NCBI GenBank assembly: GCA_021201185.1
Contig: JAJQFJ010000015.1
Location: 55,753-119,752 of the forward strand
Length of the DNA: 64,000 nt
From: Clostridiales bacterium
GTDB lineage: Bacteria; Bacillota; Clostridia; Oscillospirales; Oscillospiraceae
Direction: 5' to 3'
Positions within the stretch are counted from its first letter, which is position 1. Each line of letters begins with the position of its first letter. Shown piece by piece: positions 51,362-60,880 of this stretch. The translations under genes were made by a program, and so were the position numbers. Under the pieces are notes generated by a model, which saw nothing but the letters and a program-made list of their open reading frames with translations, did not search any database and was not told the origin of the DNA.

Positions 51362-52077
51362 GGACTGCCCACCTCCCGTACCGCCCGGGCCAGGTCCACC
51401 TTTCCGGCATAGTAGGCCTTGCCGATAATAGCCCCGTAAAGGCCCATCTCGTTCAGGCGCACCAGATCCTCGTTGCAGGACACGCCCCCGGAGGCGATGA
51501 TGTCGCACTTCACCGACCGCTGGAGGGCCGCCAGCCGGTCAAAGGAGGGGCCGGTGAGCGCCCCATCGGTGGCGATGTCGGTGAAGATGATGATCTCCAC
51601 CCCCAGCGCCTCCATGGAGTGGGCAAAGTCCAGATAGTCCAGACCGGAGTCCTCTACCCATCCGGCGGTGCGCACCCGGCCGTCCCGGGTGTCGATACCC
51701 ACGGCGATGCGGCGACCGTAGCGCTGTACCGCCGCCCGGACCAGCTCCGGGTCGCTGACGGCGGCGGAGCCGATGACCATCCGCTCCACCCCCAGATCGT
51801 CCACCGCCTCCAGGTCGGCCATGGAGCGGATGCCGCCCCCCAGCTCCACCCGGAGACCGCTCTTCCGGGCGATACGGGAGACGATGTCAGAATTCACCCG
51901 CCGTCCGCTTTTTGCCCCGTCCAGGTCCACCATGTGGATAAACCTGGCTCCGGCCTCATAAAAGGCGGCAGCGGTCTGAAGGGGGTCCTCCGCCACCTGA
52001 TGCACCGTGTCGAAGCTCCCCTGATAGAGACGGACCACCCTCTGGTCCTTTAAGTCAATGGCAGGCAGCAGTATCAT
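51355..52077 (-). CDS. hisA: ProFAR isomerase
   Basis: 240 residues, TIM barrel related to His[21 protein letters not shown] has the catalytic Asp 8, and [14 protein letters not shown] the second catalytic Asp. It isomerises ProFAR to PRFAR. It overlaps hisH by 4 nt. Confidence 0.97.
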   Translation of the reverse strand: MILLPAIDLKDQRVVRLYQGSFDTVHQVAEDPLQTAAAFYEAGARFIHMVDLDGAKSGRRVNSDIVSRIARKSGLRVELGGGIRSMADLEAVDDLGVERMVIGSAAVSDPELVRAAVQRYGRRIAVGIDTRDGRVRTAGWVEDSGLDYLDFAHSMEALGVEIIIFTDIATDGALTGPSFDRLAALQRSVKCDIIASGGVSCNEDLVRLNEMGLYGAIIGKAYYAGKVDLARAVREVGSPC

Positions 52078-52682
52078 CGGTTCAGACCTCCAAAATTCCG
52101 CAACATGGCAAGGCCGATCTCCCCGGACTTCTCCGGGTGGAACTGGGTGCCGAAGACGCTGCCGCTCTGGACCGCCGCCACCACCTCGGTTCCGTAATCG
52201 GTGGTAGCGATGACCTGGGACGGCTCCTCCGCCCTGCCGCAGAAAGTATGTACAAAATAGACGTAGGCCCCCTGGGGAATGCCCCGGAACAGGGGGGAAT
52301 CGTTGTGAAAGCGCAGACTGTTCCAGCCGATGTGGGGCAGCTTGAGGTCGGTCTGAATCCGCTGCACCGGCCCCCGGACAAAGCCCAGCCCCTCACAGGG
52401 GCGGACCTCCTCCCCCCGCTGAAAGAGGAGCTGCATTCCCAGACAGATGCCCAGAATCGGCTTGCGCTCCGCCTCCCGGCGGAGGATTTTGTCCAGGCCG
52501 GGGCCGGAGAGCTTTTCCCAGGCGTCCGGAAAGGCCCCCACGCCGGGAAGGATGATGGCGTCTGCCATCTCCAGCCCGGCGGCGTCTCCGGTGATTTTGG
52601 TCTCCAGGCCCAGGTAGCCCATGGCGTTCTTCACGCTCATGAGATTGCCCACGCCATAATCTACAATGGCAGTATATCCCAT
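52074..52682 (-). CDS. hisH: Imidazole glycerol phosphate synthase, glutaminase subunit
   Basis: 202 residues from ATG 52682, one base after hisB. DYGVGNLMSVKNA near the N-terminus, the nucleophile elbow GICLGMQLLF (Cys near 79) and GTQFHPEKSG (His/Glu) make a complete class I glutaminase triad. It supplies ammonia to HisF. Confidence 0.97.
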   Translation of the reverse strand: MGYTAIVDYGVGNLMSVKNAMGYLGLETKITGDAAGLEMADAIILPGVGAFPDAWEKLSGPGLDKILRREAERKPILGICLGMQLLFQRGEEVRPCEGLGFVRGPVQRIQTDLKLPHIGWNSLRFHNDSPLFRGIPQGAYVYFVHTFCGRAEEPSQVIATTDYGTEVVAAVQSGSVFGTQFHPEKSGEIGLAMLRNFGGLNR

Positions 52683-52683
52683 C

Positions 52684-53262
52684 TCACAGCACGCCCTTCG
52701 TGGAGGTGACGCCGTCTCCCTGCACCTGAACGGCGTCCCGGATGGCCATGCCCAGGCTCTTGAACAGGCCCTCGGTGATGTGGTGGGCGTTGGCACCATA
52801 GAGGCACTTCTGGTGGAGGGTCAGCCCGGCGTTCACCGCCAGGGCCCGCATGAACTCCACTGTCAGCCAGCTGTCATAATCTCCGATGCGCTCCTGGGGC
52901 ATGGGGGCGTCGAACACCAGATAGGGGCGGTTGGAGAAGTCCAGGGCGGTGAAGGTCAGCGCCTCATCCATGGGGACGTAGCAGGAGCCAAACCGGCGGA
53001 TGCCCGCCCGGTCGCCCAGGGCCTGCTTCAGCGCCTGCCCTAAAACGATGCCCGTGTCCTCCACCGTGTGGTGGCCGTCCACCTCCAAATCCCCGTGTAC
53101 CTCCACGGAGAGGCCAATTTTGGCGTAAAAGCCGAAGGCGGTGAGCATATGGTCGAAAAAGCCGATGCCCGTGGAGACGCTCACCGGTCCCCCGTCCAGG
53201 TCGAGGGAGATCGCGACCTGCGTCTCCCTGGTATTGCGTTCAATGGCTGCGGTTCTGGACAT
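52684..53262 (-). CDS. hisB: Imidazoleglycerol-phosphate dehydratase
   Basis: 192 residues from ATG 53262 (GAGGTG upstream), the monofunctional form without a phosphatase domain. GFFDHMLTAFGF, DGHHTVEDTGIVLG and the later HHITEGLFKSLG provide the Mn-binding His/Glu residues. Confidence 0.96.
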   Translation of the reverse strand: MSRTAAIERNTRETQVAISLDLDGGPVSVSTGIGFFDHMLTAFGFYAKIGLSVEVHGDLEVDGHHTVEDTGIVLGQALKQALGDRAGIRRFGSCYVPMDEALTFTALDFSNRPYLVFDAPMPQERIGDYDSWLTVEFMRALAVNAGLTLHQKCLYGANAHHITEGLFKSLGMAIRDAVQVQGDGVTSTKGVL

Positions 53263-53272
53263 GGAAATCACC

Positions 53273-54550
53273 TCACTGTTCAAATCGGACCTGGATGGAG
53301 TTGGCGTGGGCGGTCAAATGCTCGGCCTGGGCCAGAGTGATAATCTCGTCCTTCAATCCGGCCAGGGACGGCTGGTCGAAGCGGATGACCGACATACTCT
53401 TCAAAAAGGCCTCCACGCTCAGCGGGGAGAAGAACCGGGCGGTGCCGCTGGTGGGCAGCACATGGTCCGGCCCCGCCAGATAATCTCCCAGGGGTTCCGG
53501 AGACCAGGCACCCAGGAACACTGCCCCGGCGTTTTTGATCTCCGGGAGCAGGGCCTCCGGGTCCTCCGTGACGATCTCCAGATGCTCCGGGGCCACCAGA
53601 TTGGCCAGCTCCGCGCACCGGTGGAGGTCAGGGCAGACGATGGCCGCCCCGAACCGGGCCACAGATTCCTCCATAATCTCGCTCCGGGAAAGGTAGCCCG
53701 TCTGCCGGGCCATCTCCCCGTCTACCGCCTGGGCCAGCTCCAGAGAGTCGGTCAGCAGCCAGGCGGAGGCCAGACGGTCATGCTCCGCCTGGCTGAGCAG
53801 GTCGGCAGCCACGAATTTAGGGTCAGCGGAGCGGTCGGCGATGACCAGCACCTCGGACGGCCCGGCCACCATGTCGATGTCCAGGGTGCCGTAGGCCAGA
53901 CGCTTGGCGGCGGCCACATAGGCGTTCCCCGGCCCCACCAGCTTGTCCACCTGGGGAATCCAGTCCGCCCCGTAGGTCAGGGCTGCCACCGCCTGAGCCC
54001 CGCCCAGGGCGATGACCCGGTGGACGCCGGCGATTTTCGCCGCCGCCAGAACGGCGTCGTTCAGGTTCTCCGTGGGAGGCGTCACCATGACGATCTCCTC
54101 CGCCCCGGCCACCTGGGCAGGGACGGCGTTCATCAGCACGCTGCTGGGGTAGGCGGCGGTGCCGCCGGGGACGTAGATGCCCACCCGGGTCAGGCCACGG
54201 ACAACGCGGCCCACCTGTCCCCCGTCCGGGGAGGTCCACCGGTTGGAGCGGGTCAGCAGCTTTTCGTTGTAGTCCCGGATGTTCCGGGCGGCGTGCTCCA
54301 GGGCGGAGATCAGGGCCGGATCGCAGGCGGCGTAGGCCTCCTCCAGCCGGGAGGCGGGGATCTCATACGGCTCCGACCGGTCAAAGCGGAGGGAATACTC
54401 CCGCACCGCCTCATAGCCCCGGACCCGGACGTCCTCCAGAATATCCGCCACCCGCCGGGTGATCTCGCCGTTGGCCTGAGCGGCACGGGCTTTCAGGGCG
54501 GCGATCTGCCGCTGCTCCGCCTGGCCGTCGGCGATGACGATCTGAATCAT
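53273..54550 (-). CDS. hisD: Histidinol dehydrogenase
   Basis: 425 residues. YVPGGTAAYPSSVLMNAVPA, DMVAGPSEVLVIAD, and the HDQ-type region LLSQAEHDRLASAWL carry the zinc and catalytic residues. It oxidises histidinol to histidine in two NAD-dependent steps. The ATG overlaps the hisG stop. Confidence 0.97.
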   Translation of the reverse strand: MIQIVIADGQAEQRQIAALKARAAQANGEITRRVADILEDVRVRGYEAVREYSLRFDRSEPYEIPASRLEEAYAACDPALISALEHAARNIRDYNEKLLTRSNRWTSPDGGQVGRVVRGLTRVGIYVPGGTAAYPSSVLMNAVPAQVAGAEEIVMVTPPTENLNDAVLAAAKIAGVHRVIALGGAQAVAALTYGADWIPQVDKLVGPGNAYVAAAKRLAYGTLDIDMVAGPSEVLVIADRSADPKFVAADLLSQAEHDRLASAWLLTDSLELAQAVDGEMARQTGYLSRSEIMEESVARFGAAIVCPDLHRCAELANLVAPEHLEIVTEDPEALLPEIKNAGAVFLGAWSPEPLGDYLAGPDHVLPTSGTARFFSPLSVEAFLKSMSVIRFDQPSLAGLKDEIITLAQAEHLTAHANSIQVRFEQ

Positions 54551-55191
54551 AGCTTCTCCTTCCCCATCGCCTGCTCACAGCGGCGAATGAAATCCTCGAT
54601 GGCGTTTTTATGGAGCTTGATGCTGGCCGTGTTGACAATGAGCCGGGCGGACACCTGGGCCACCGTCTCAATGGGGACCAGGCCGTTGGCCCGGAGGGTC
54701 GCCCCGGTCTCCACAATGTCCACAATGCCGTCCGCCAGCCCCAGGATGGGGGCCAGCTCCACAGAGCCCTCTATTTTAATAATGTCCACATTCATGCCCT
54801 TGCTCTGGAAAAAGGCGCGGGTCACATTGGGATACTTGGAGGCGATGGTCCTGGCCTTGTAGCTGCCATAGAAGTCCGCCCCCTCCGGCACTGCCAGGGC
54901 GAACCGACAGGCCCCAAAGCCCAGGTCCAGCACCTCGTAAAAGGAGCCGCCCTTTTCCAGGATGGTATCCTTGCCCACAATGCCCAAATCGCAGACCCCG
55001 TGTTCCACATAAGTGATGACGTCCGGTGCCTTGGCAAGCACACAGTCCAGGGGATAGTTGGGCAGGGCGTGGATGAGCCGCCGTCCGGGGTCCCGAACGG
55101 GGGTGCAGTCCAGTCCGGCCTGTTCAAACAGGGCCACGCTCTTGTCCTGCAATCTGCCCTTGGTCAGGGCGATGCGAAGCCGCTCGCTCAC
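54547..55191 (-). CDS. hisG: ATP phosphoribosyltransferase, short form
   Basis: 214 residues from GTG 55191 (GTGA overlap with hisZ). LRIALTKGRLQ at the N-terminus and DIVETGATLRANGLV near 165 mark the PRPP site. It lacks the C-terminal regulatory domain of long HisG, so feedback control needs HisZ, encoded just upstream. It catalyses the committed step of the pathway. Confidence 0.97.
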   Translation of the reverse strand: MSERLRIALTKGRLQDKSVALFEQAGLDCTPVRDPGRRLIHALPNYPLDCVLAKAPDVITYVEHGVCDLGIVGKDTILEKGGSFYEVLDLGFGACRFALAVPEGADFYGSYKARTIASKYPNVTRAFFQSKGMNVDIIKIEGSVELAPILGLADGIVDIVETGATLRANGLVPIETVAQVSARLIVNTASIKLHKNAIEDFIRRCEQAMGKEKL

Positions 55192-56360
55192 AGGACCGAC
55201 ACCTCCTCCATACCTTCCTCTGAGAGAACAATGACGGTGGGAATCCCCTTCTCCCGGGCCAGCTGCACCGTACTCTCCAGCCGTCCGCAGGGGGACAGCT
55301 CGCAGGTACCACCCGGACGGCTGTCCACCAGGGCCAGGGCCTTTCCGATGAGGTGGTTGGGATAGTGGATGACCGCCTCCACCCGGGGCAGCTCTGCCCG
55401 GGGCAGGCAGCGGGCCACCTGGTCCACATCGACCGCAAAGCCGGTGGCCTGGGCGGGGCGGCCAAAGCTGCCGCACAGCTGATCGTACCGTCCGCCGCTG
55501 AGGACGGCGTTCCCCGCCCCCTCCACATAGCCCCGGAAGATGGGGCCGGTATAGTAACCGATGTGATTCACCAGCCCCAGGTCAAAGCGGATGTAATCCC
55601 CATAGCCGGACCGGGAGAGCTGGCTGTAGATATCCCGAAGGTAGCCGATGGCGGGCATCTCCCCCGCCAGGGCCTCCGCTTCGTCCAGGACCTCCGCCCC
55701 GCCGAAGAGGTAAACCAGCCGCTGAATAGCCCGGACCCCCGCCCGGTCGCCGTAGGGTGCGAGAAAGTCGTTCAGGGCGGCGAAATTCTTGCTCTCGATC
55801 AGGGAGCGCATGGTCTCCCGGGCCTCGTCGTCCATATCCAGCCGCCGGGCAAAGGCGGGGTAGATATCCGCATGGCCCAGCTCGATGTGGAACCGTTCCA
55901 ACCCACAGGCCCGGAGGGCGTCCACCGCCGTGGCGATGACCTCCAGATCCGCCTTTTTTCCCTTGGCGCCGATGAGCTCGATGCCGCACTGGGGGATTTC
56001 GCTGTTCTGCCCCTGGTGGCCGAAGCTGGAACGATAGACTGTCTGATTATAATAGAACCGCTGGGGCAGCACCATGTCCTTTAACCGGGTGGCCGCCACC
56101 CGGGCGATGGGGGTGGTGCAGTCCGGGCGCAGGACGCAAATCTTGCCGGAACGGTCGATGATCTTGACGATCTCCTCCTGGGGCATGGCAGCTCCGGTCA
56201 TGGCAAAGAGATCGTAGAACTCCTCCTCCGGGGTGATGATCTCGCTGTAGCCCCGCTGAGAGAACAATCGGGTCAACGCCGCCTGGACGCTGCGCCGCTC
56301 TCGGCACTCGCCAAACAGCCGGTCCCGGGTGCCCTCGGGGGTATTTGGAATGTAACGCAT
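55188..56360 (-). CDS. hisZ: ATP phosphoribosyltransferase regulatory subunit HisZ
   Basis: 390 residues, HisRS-like without the anticodon domain. NTPEGTRDRLFGE near the N-terminus, VLRPDCTTPIARVAATRL (motif 2 region) and FDLGLVNHIGYYTGPIFRGY are typical. It binds histidine and activates or inhibits short HisG. It is the first gene of the operon. Confidence 0.95.
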   Translation of the reverse strand: MRYIPNTPEGTRDRLFGECRERRSVQAALTRLFSQRGYSEIITPEEEFYDLFAMTGAAMPQEEIVKIIDRSGKICVLRPDCTTPIARVAATRLKDMVLPQRFYYNQTVYRSSFGHQGQNSEIPQCGIELIGAKGKKADLEVIATAVDALRACGLERFHIELGHADIYPAFARRLDMDDEARETMRSLIESKNFAALNDFLAPYGDRAGVRAIQRLVYLFGGAEVLDEAEALAGEMPAIGYLRDIYSQLSRSGYGDYIRFDLGLVNHIGYYTGPIFRGYVEGAGNAVLSGGRYDQLCGSFGRPAQATGFAVDVDQVARCLPRAELPRVEAVIHYPNHLIGKALALVDSRPGGTCELSPCGRLESTVQLAREKGIPTVIVLSEEGMEEVSVL

Positions 56361-56384
56361 AGACGAAACCTCGGCTCTCAGATT

Positions 56385-56410
56385 GCGCCGGTTTATCGCT
56401 GCACCGGCGC
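56385..56410 (-). promoter_or_regulatory. Hairpin in the his operon leader
   Basis: Stem GCGCCGG / CCGGCGC with a 12-nt loop, about 10 nt after the predicted start. No U-run and no room for a T-box, so its role is unclear. Confidence 0.45.
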
Positions 56411-56424
56411 TTTAGCACGCTAAT

Positions 56425-56453
56425 ACACTACCATGAAAGAGGGCCCGTGTCAA
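56425..56453 (-). promoter_or_regulatory. Promoter of the his operon
   Basis: Minus strand TTGACA (56453-56448), 17-bp spacer, TAGTGT (56430-56425). Perfect -35, weaker -10. Leader about 57 nt. Confidence 0.6.
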
Positions 56454-56516
56454 CTGCTGAAATAGACAAAGGCAGTTTCTTTTCCCCTATAATGGGCCTG
56501 TCAATGCTGCTGCCGG

Positions 56517-59500
56517 TCAGAAAAACGTCACCTGACTGGTGTCCGGCATCCCGTCCAGAGCGCCCATCTGACGCAGGGTGTCGATGTGGGCCTTGGACAG
56601 CTTGGGGCAGGAGTCTTTCAGCTCCTCCACTGAGATAAACCGCCGTCCCTGCCTGGCATCTACAATGGACTGTGCCTCCGCCTCTCCCAGGCCGGGGATG
56701 GCGGTAAAAGGCGGGATGAGGGCCTTGTTCTCCCGGTCCAGAATGAAGCAGGTGGCCCCGGACTCATAGAGGTCCATTTTGGCGAAGTGGAAGCCCCGGA
56801 TGTAAAACTCGTAGCAGACCTCCAGAGTGGTCAGCATTTTGTCCTCCACGTCGGTGGTCTTCTCCTTGTTTTTGATCTCGTTGAGCTTGTCCAGGCAGGT
56901 GTCCAGCCCCAGGCACATACAGGTGGCATCCACCGCCTTGGCCCGGATGGAGAAATAGGCCGCATAGAAGGCAAGTGGGTCGTGTACCTTGAACCAGGCG
57001 ATGCGGAAGGCCATCATGACATAGGCCACGGCATGGGCCTTGGGGAACAGGTATTTGATCTTCCGGCAGGACTCGATGTACCACTCCGGAATGTCGTGGG
57101 CGCGCATCTCCTCCTCGATGCCCTCCGGCCAGCTCTTGCCCTTGTGGATGACGCCCTTCCGGACCGCCTCCATGAACTTGAACGCCTTCAGCGGCTCGAT
57201 GCCCTTCTGGATAAGGTAGAGCATGATATCGTCCCGGCAGCCCACCGCCTCGGAGACGGAGGCGGTGCCGGACAAAATCAAATCCTTGGCGTTGCCCAGC
57301 CACACGTCGGTGCCGTGGGAAAAGCCGGAGAGCCGGAGCAGGGTGTTAAAGTCCTTGGGCTGGGTGTCAATGAGCATCTGCCGGGTGAAGCCGGTGCCGA
57401 ACTCCGGGATAGCCACCGCCCCGGTGGGGCCGAGAATGGGGTCATTCTCATAGCCCAGCACCTTGGAGGAGCAGAAGATGGACATGGTATCCGGGTCGTC
57501 CAGAGGGATGTCGATGGGATTCACCCCGGAAACGTCCTGTAGCATCCGTATCATGGTGGGGTCATCGTGGCCCAGCATATCCAGCTTGAGCAGATTCTCC
57601 TCCATGGAGTGATACTCAAAGTGGGTGGTGATGATGTCAGAGTTGGGGTCGTCCGCCGGGTGCTGGACCGGGCAGAAGTCGTAGATCTCCTTGTCCGCCG
57701 GGATGACCACCATGCCGCCGGGGTGCTGGCCGGTAGTGCGCTTGATGCCCACGCAGCCGGAGGCCAGCCGGGCCAGCTCCGCCTTGTTCGCCTTCCGGTC
57801 CCGTTCCTCCATATATTTCAGCACATAGCCGTAGGCGGTCTTTTCCGCCACGGTGCCCACGGTGCCCGCCTTAAAGACGTGGCCCTCACCGAACAGCTCG
57901 AAGGTATACCGGTGGGCGGAGGCCTGATACTCACCGGAGAAGTTCAGGTCGATGTCCGGCTCCTTGGTGCCGCCGTAGCCCAGGAAGGTCTCGAAGGGGA
58001 TGTTGAAGCCGTCCTTCTTCATCTTCGTGCCGCACACCGGGCAGTCCCGGTCAGGCAGGTCTGCCCCGCAGCCATATTTCACGGAGTCCACGTCGAAGTC
58101 AGAGTGCTTGCACTTGGGGCAGCGGTAGTGGGGCGGCAGGCCGTTGACCTCGGTGATGCCGGAGAGGAAGGCCACCAGAGAGGAGCCCACCGACCCCCGG
58201 GAGCCCACCAGATAGCCGTGGGCCAGGGAGTCCGCCACCAGCTTCTGGGCGGACATATAGATCACGTCGTACTTTCGCTGGATAATGCCGGGCAGCTCCA
58301 GGTCGATACGGTCCTGGACGATTTTGGGCAGCTCCTCACCGTAAAGCTCATGGGCACGGTTGTAGACCAGATATTCCAGCTCCTGGGCGGAGTTCTCCAG
58401 CTTGGGGGCGAACAGGCCCCGGGGCAGCGGCGGGATGTTGTCGCACCATTTGGCAATGCGGTTTGGGTCCTCGACGACGACCTTGTAGCAGTCCTCCTCC
58501 CCCAGATAGGCAAACTCCTCCAGCATCTCGTCGGTGGTCTTGAAATAAATGGGCAGGCTCTTGTCCGCATCGTCAAAGCCCTGGGCGGCCTGGAGCACAT
58601 GGCGGTAGGCCTCGTCCTCCGGGTCCAGGAAATGGACGTCGCCGGTGGCGCAGCAGGGCTTGTTCAGGTCCTTGGCCAGGCGGAGGACGGTGCGGTTGAA
58701 CTCCCGCAGCTCCTCCTCGTCTTTGGCCTTCCCTGCTCCGATGAGGAATTTGTTGTTGCAGAGGGGCTGTATCTCCAGAAAATCGTACCAGGAGGCGATC
58801 CGCTTCAGCTCGTCGTAGCTCTTGTGGTCAACAATGGCCTGGAACAGCTCGCCCGCCTCGCAGGCGGAGCCGATGATCAGCCCCTCCCGGTTCTCGTTGA
58901 TGAGGCTCTTGGGCATGATGGGATATCGCTTGAAGTGCTCCAGATGGGACAGGGAAATCAGCTTGTACAGGTTCCGCAGGCCGCTCTGGTTTTTCGCCAG
59001 AACAATCAGGTGCTGGGCCTTCTGGCGACGCTTGCCCTTTTTCCGCAGGGACTGCATGGCGGGATTGATCTGGTCGATACGGGTAACACCCAGGTCGGCG
59101 AGCATCTGCTTGAAGGGGACCAGCATATAGCCCACCATGGCCCCGTCGTCTGAGGCCCGGTGATGGTGAAACTCCGGCAGGTTCAGCCGGTTTGCCACAA
59201 TATCCAGCTTATACCTGCCCAGGTCGGGGAGCAGGTTCTGGGCCAGGATAAGGGTATCGATGGAGGTGTTGGGGAAGGGTCTCCCCATCCGCTGGCAGCC
59301 GACCGCCAGAAAGCCTATGTCGAAGTCGGCATTGTGGGCCGCCAGGGGACGGTCCCCCACCCAGTCCAGAAAGTCGTTGAGGGCCTCGCTCTGGCTGGGG
59401 GCGTCCTTCACCATGTCGTCGGTGATGCTGGTCAGCTCCACCACCTCCCGGGGGATGGGCCGGCCCGGGTTGACGAAGGTGTTGTACCGCTCCTCCACCT

Positions 59501-60716
59501 GGCCGTTGCGTAGGACTACGGCGCCAATCTCTGTGATCCTGTCCCGCTCCTGGCTCAGGCCGGTGGTCTCGATGTCAAAACAGACGATCTCGTCGTCCAG
59601 GCTGGCATTACAGTCCCCGTGGACCACCACCCGGTCGTCCACATCGTTGATATAGTAGGCCTCCACGCCATAGAGGATCTTGATCTTGTCCCCCGCCGCA
59701 TGCCAGGCGTCCGGAAATGCCTGGGCCACGCCGTGGTCGGTGACAGCGATGGCGGAGTGGCCCCAGGAAATGGCCCGCTTCACGGCGTCCTTGATCTCAG
59801 TCAGACCATCCATGGTGGAGAACCGGGTGTGCAGGTGTAGCTCCACCCGCTTCTCTCTGGCGTTGTCCATCCGCCCCTTGGGTGCCTTGGCAGGGGCGAT
59901 GGCGTAGGGGCTCAGCTCCATCTCGCCGGAATAGCTGTTGATGCCCAGCTTGCCCTCTACGATGACGTACATTCCCACCTTGATCTGGTCCAGGATGGGC
60001 TGTGCCTGGCGATTTTCCAGGAACCGGGCCACCACCAGGGAGTTGGTGTAGTCGGTAATGTAGAAGTTCACCACCCAGGCCTTTCGCTTGGGCAGCTCCC
60101 GATGCTCCACAAGGAACACCTTGCCGCAGACGGCCACCATACCCATGTCCAGCGTCACCTGCGACATGGGCATGGGCTTGCGGTGGATGCCCTTACCGAA
60201 GATCATGTTGCCCACAGGGGCCTGGGACGTCTCCCTCCGCTGCTTTTTGGCAGAGCCGGAGGAGGGCTGATGGGCCGCCGCCTCCCGGAGGGCAGCCTCC
60301 CGGAGGGCCGCGGTCTGGCGGAACACGTCTCCGTCCGAAACGGGCGGCTCCTCCTCCGGCCGGAAGGGTTCCTCCCGCTCCGGGGGAGCCTCCTCCGGCA
60401 GCGGGGGACGCTCCTCCTCGGTGGACTCCGCAGAGGGGAGCGGCTGATATTCCTCCTCGGGGACAGGCTGTGGCTGCTCGTATATCAGGGTAACGCCGTT
60501 CATCCCATAGCAGCCGGAGAGCACCGTCCCCATGCCCCGGAGACTGGCGGAGTCCGGCTCTGTAGATGCAAACGTGACCTCCAGCTCGGCGGTGCGCTCC
60601 TTCTGGTGGAGCCGGAAGTCCCGGACGGTGCAGTCCCGGGCCAGCTCCCCCAGATAGCCGGTGGGCTGCCAATGTTCAAATAGCCGCAACAGCGGGATAG
60701 GTTCCTTGAGTGACAT
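56517..60716 (-). CDS. polC: DNA polymerase III alpha subunit, PolC type
   Basis: 1399 residues from ATG 60716 (AGGAG before it). An earlier ATG at 60767 is only about 5 nt from the predicted transcription start. Order: N-terminal domain, Pro/Glu-rich linker, OB fold (about 200-280), PHP domain split by the 3'-5' exonuclease (ELHLHTRFSTMDGLTEI, then CFDIETTGLSQERDRITEIG), then the polymerase palm with GSRGSVGSSLVAFLSGITEV and a helix-hairpin-helix near the end (IPGLGEAEAQSIV). It is the leading-strand replicase of low-GC Firmicutes. All exonuclease and polymerase motifs look intact. Confidence 0.97.
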   Translation of the reverse strand: MSLKEPIPLLRLFEHWQPTGYLGELARDCTVRDFRLHQKERTAELEVTFASTEPDSASLRGMGTVLSGCYGMNGVTLIYEQPQPVPEEEYQPLPSAESTEEERPPLPEEAPPEREEPFRPEEEPPVSDGDVFRQTAALREAALREAAAHQPSSGSAKKQRRETSQAPVGNMIFGKGIHRKPMPMSQVTLDMGMVAVCGKVFLVEHRELPKRKAWVVNFYITDYTNSLVVARFLENRQAQPILDQIKVGMYVIVEGKLGINSYSGEMELSPYAIAPAKAPKGRMDNAREKRVELHLHTRFSTMDGLTEIKDAVKRAISWGHSAIAVTDHGVAQAFPDAWHAAGDKIKILYGVEAYYINDVDDRVVVHGDCNASLDDEIVCFDIETTGLSQERDRITEIGAVVLRNGQVEERYNTFVNPGRPIPREVVELTSITDDMVKDAPSQSEALNDFLDWVGDRPLAAHNADFDIGFLAVGCQRMGRPFPNTSIDTLILAQNLLPDLGRYKLDIVANRLNLPEFHHHRASDDGAMVGYMLVPFKQMLADLGVTRIDQINPAMQSLRKKGKRRQKAQHLIVLAKNQSGLRNLYKLISLSHLEHFKRYPIMPKSLINENREGLIIGSACEAGELFQAIVDHKSYDELKRIASWYDFLEIQPLCNNKFLIGAGKAKDEEELREFNRTVLRLAKDLNKPCCATGDVHFLDPEDEAYRHVLQAAQGFDDADKSLPIYFKTTDEMLEEFAYLGEEDCYKVVVEDPNRIAKWCDNIPPLPRGLFAPKLENSAQELEYLVYNRAHELYGEELPKIVQDRIDLELPGIIQRKYDVIYMSAQKLVADSLAHGYLVGSRGSVGSSLVAFLSGITEVNGLPPHYRCPKCKHSDFDVDSVKYGCGADLPDRDCPVCGTKMKKDGFNIPFETFLGYGGTKEPDIDLNFSGEYQASAHRYTFELFGEGHVFKAGTVGTVAEKTAYGYVLKYMEERDRKANKAELARLASGCVGIKRTTGQHPGGMVVIPADKEIYDFCPVQHPADDPNSDIITTHFEYHSMEENLLKLDMLGHDDPTMIRMLQDVSGVNPIDIPLDDPDTMSIFCSSKVLGYENDPILGPTGAVAIPEFGTGFTRQMLIDTQPKDFNTLLRLSGFSHGTDVWLGNAKDLILSGTASVSEAVGCRDDIMLYLIQKGIEPLKAFKFMEAVRKGVIHKGKSWPEGIEEEMRAHDIPEWYIESCRKIKYLFPKAHAVAYVMMAFRIAWFKVHDPLAFYAAYFSIRAKAVDATCMCLGLDTCLDKLNEIKNKEKTTDVEDKMLTTLEVCYEFYIRGFHFAKMDLYESGATCFILDRENKALIPPFTAIPGLGEAEAQSIVDARQGRRFISVEELKDSCPKLSKAHIDTLRQMGALDGMPDTSQVTFF

Positions 60717-60778
60717 GGTGTCTCCTGTTCTCAGTGCGTTCTCCGGCGTCACCGGCGCATTGCTCATTTCATCCTGCT

Positions 60779-60784
60779 ATTATA
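60779..60784 (-). promoter_or_regulatory. Possible -10 element of the polC promoter
   Basis: TATAAT on the minus strand. The -35 at 17 bp (TGTCCC) is poor. The implied start near 60772 leaves a 56-nt leader to the ATG chosen at 60716. Confidence 0.35.
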
Positions 60785-60824
60785 CCATGTTCCGGGCAAG
60801 AGGGACAGGGGCAATTTCGACAGA

Positions 60825-60865
60825 ACAGGACCCCGGTGCAGCTGTGTTCTGCATCGGGGTCCTGT
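60825..60865 (-). terminator. Terminator after gpsA
   Basis: 17-bp stem ACAGGACCCCGGTGCAG / CTGCATCGGGGTCCTGT with one wobble pair and a 7-nt loop. The U-run is short. Confidence 0.7.
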
Positions 60866-60880
60866 CTGAATACAAACGGA

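Noticed and set aside
56385..56453. T-box riboswitch for the his operon
   Set aside because: The leader is only about 57 nt, with one small hairpin and no T-box sequence or terminator.
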